Shown in pieces: positions 4,844-5,161 of a stretch of DNA of 5,161 bases. Within the stretch, counting starts at the first letter, position 1. Each line of letters begins with the position of its first letter. This DNA is from an uncultured Erysipelotrichaceae bacterium (GTDB lineage: Bacteria > Bacillota_I > Bacilli_A > RFN20 > CAG-288): the NCBI GenBank assembly GCA_902771745.1, contig CACXYG010000160.1:1-5161 (forward strand). The letters are read 5' to 3'. A model generated the notes under the pieces. The model saw only the letters and a list, made by a program, of their open reading frames with translations. It was not told the origin of the DNA and ran no database searches. The position numbers and the translations under genes are program-made.

Positions 4844-5018
4844 AAATTTTGTTAGTTATCGAGTTTTTTAAGAAAAATAGTTCGATGAAAAAACAATCAA
4901 ATATGACAAGATTTGTCATAATTTTTTTGCTTTCTTTTTTTCTTTTATATATATAAATAGGAATGAGGTTGAAATTCAGAATCAAATTTGATTTTTCTTT
5001 TGGTAAAGCAGATTAAGG
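4844..5018. other. AT-rich non-coding region upstream of ftsH
   Basis: No open frame with a ribosome binding site is visible here. It holds the stem-loop at 4902-4920, a T-rich run (4921-4945), an alternating TA tract (about 4945-4955), and a 14-base palindrome centred on AAATTT (4980-4993). AGATTAAG at 5010-5017 pairs with CTTAATCT at 5044-5051 just outside, with no T-run after it. Beyond these symmetric motifs I see nothing I can name. Confidence 0.5.
4902..4933. terminator. Stem-loop with T-tract upstream of ftsH (terminator or operator)
   Basis: TATGACAA (4902-4909) and TTGTCATA (4913-4920) are perfect eight-base arms around the three-base loop GAT. On the plus strand the hairpin is followed by ATTTTTTT, a terminator-like tail, yet no plus-strand gene precedes it. 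On the minus strand the tail is TTTGATTGTTTTTT, which could end transcription arriving from the right edge. The stem is AT-rich, with two G-C pairs. A dimeric regulator site is equally possible. Confidence 0.4.
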
Positions 5019-5161
5019 CTAGTTGTTTTTATGTTCTATTATGCTTAATCTTTGTTTAGCTTCATCGCATTTGCATGCAATGAATCCTGAATTTGTATCC
5101 TTCAATTTCGAAATCCTGTATGGTATCTTTGTAATCAATGGATTTTCGAAACTCATCATTC
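5019..5161 (-). CDS. Possible 3' end of an unidentified gene at the right edge
   Basis: A leftward frame is open from the window edge to a TAG at 5019-5021 (46 codons, ending EHKNN). I do not recognise it. A second minus-strand frame is open from the edge to a TGA at 5062-5064 and reads just as plausibly (it ends HCMQMR). A plus-strand frame is also open from 5041 to the edge, but has no ribosome binding site. None has a decisive codon pattern, and all three use codons such as ATA, AGG and TCG. The region may be wholly non-coding. If a gene is present, the leftward frames fit the direction of the neighbours. Confidence 0.2.
   Translation of the reverse strand, partial: MMSFENPLITKIPYRISKLKDTNSGFIACKCDEAKQRLSIIEHKNN

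Noticed and set aside
4980..4993. 14-base palindrome centred on AAATTT
   Set aside because: It is AT-rich with no spacer, in a region of very biased composition, and lies next to no promoter or gene boundary.
4963..5016. 17-codon plus-strand frame starting ATGAGGTTG
   Set aside because: The purine-rich stretch is too close to the ATG to serve as a ribosome binding site, and a frame this short in AT-rich DNA is expected by chance.
5071..5080. Palindrome TTGCATGCAA
   Set aside because: A ten-base palindrome is common by chance, and no second copy or promoter accompanies it.
4764..5161. CRISPR array or clustered repeats in the upstream region
   Set aside because: No direct repeats with regular spacing are present; only isolated dyads occur.

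Overview
The window looks like the chromosome of a low-GC Bacillota, with intergenic DNA much richer in A+T than the genes. Evidence is the set of strong GGAGG-type ribosome binding sites, sigma-A-type promoters, a sua5-rpiB gene pair known from Bacillota, and an rRNA-type leader of Bacillota style. An uncultured or gut lineage near Erysipelotrichia or the mollicute-like Bacilli would fit, but that placement is inference. Tryptophans in the genes are encoded by TGG and all four complete genes end in TAA, so there is no sign of UGA recoding.

Everything recognisable is transcribed leftward (minus strand). From right to left: (1) 4764-5161, an AT-rich region with dyad symmetries and possibly the 3' end of an unidentified gene at the edge; (2) a clear promoter and a dyad at 4787-4843; (3) ftsH, 902 codons, an intact membrane AAA+ metalloprotease with unusual additions; (4) 22 bases downstream, a 190-residue protein resembling the two DNA-binding modules of IS3-type transposases but with no catalytic domain; (5) a 95-base gap with a possible promoter and overlapping inverted repeats; (6) a short Sua5/YrdC-type threonylcarbamoyl-AMP synthase, followed 19 bases on by rpiB, a sugar-phosphate isomerase; (7) a rho-independent terminator, a second hairpin, and then a strong A-tract-backed promoter with a boxA-type leader running off the left edge. 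This last part looks like the start of an rRNA operon whose 16S gene would lie just outside the window.

The genes are housekeeping functions: membrane protein quality control, tRNA t6A modification and pentose phosphate metabolism. The less ordinary points are the enlarged FtsH (N-terminal extension, large ectodomain with a calcium-loop-like motif, unidentified C-terminal domain, acidic repeat tail), the transposase-derived DNA-binding protein coupled to ftsH, the 14-base inverted repeat joining the sua5 leader to its first codons, and a variant active-site loop in RpiB. I see no CRISPR array, intact mobile element or obvious defence system.
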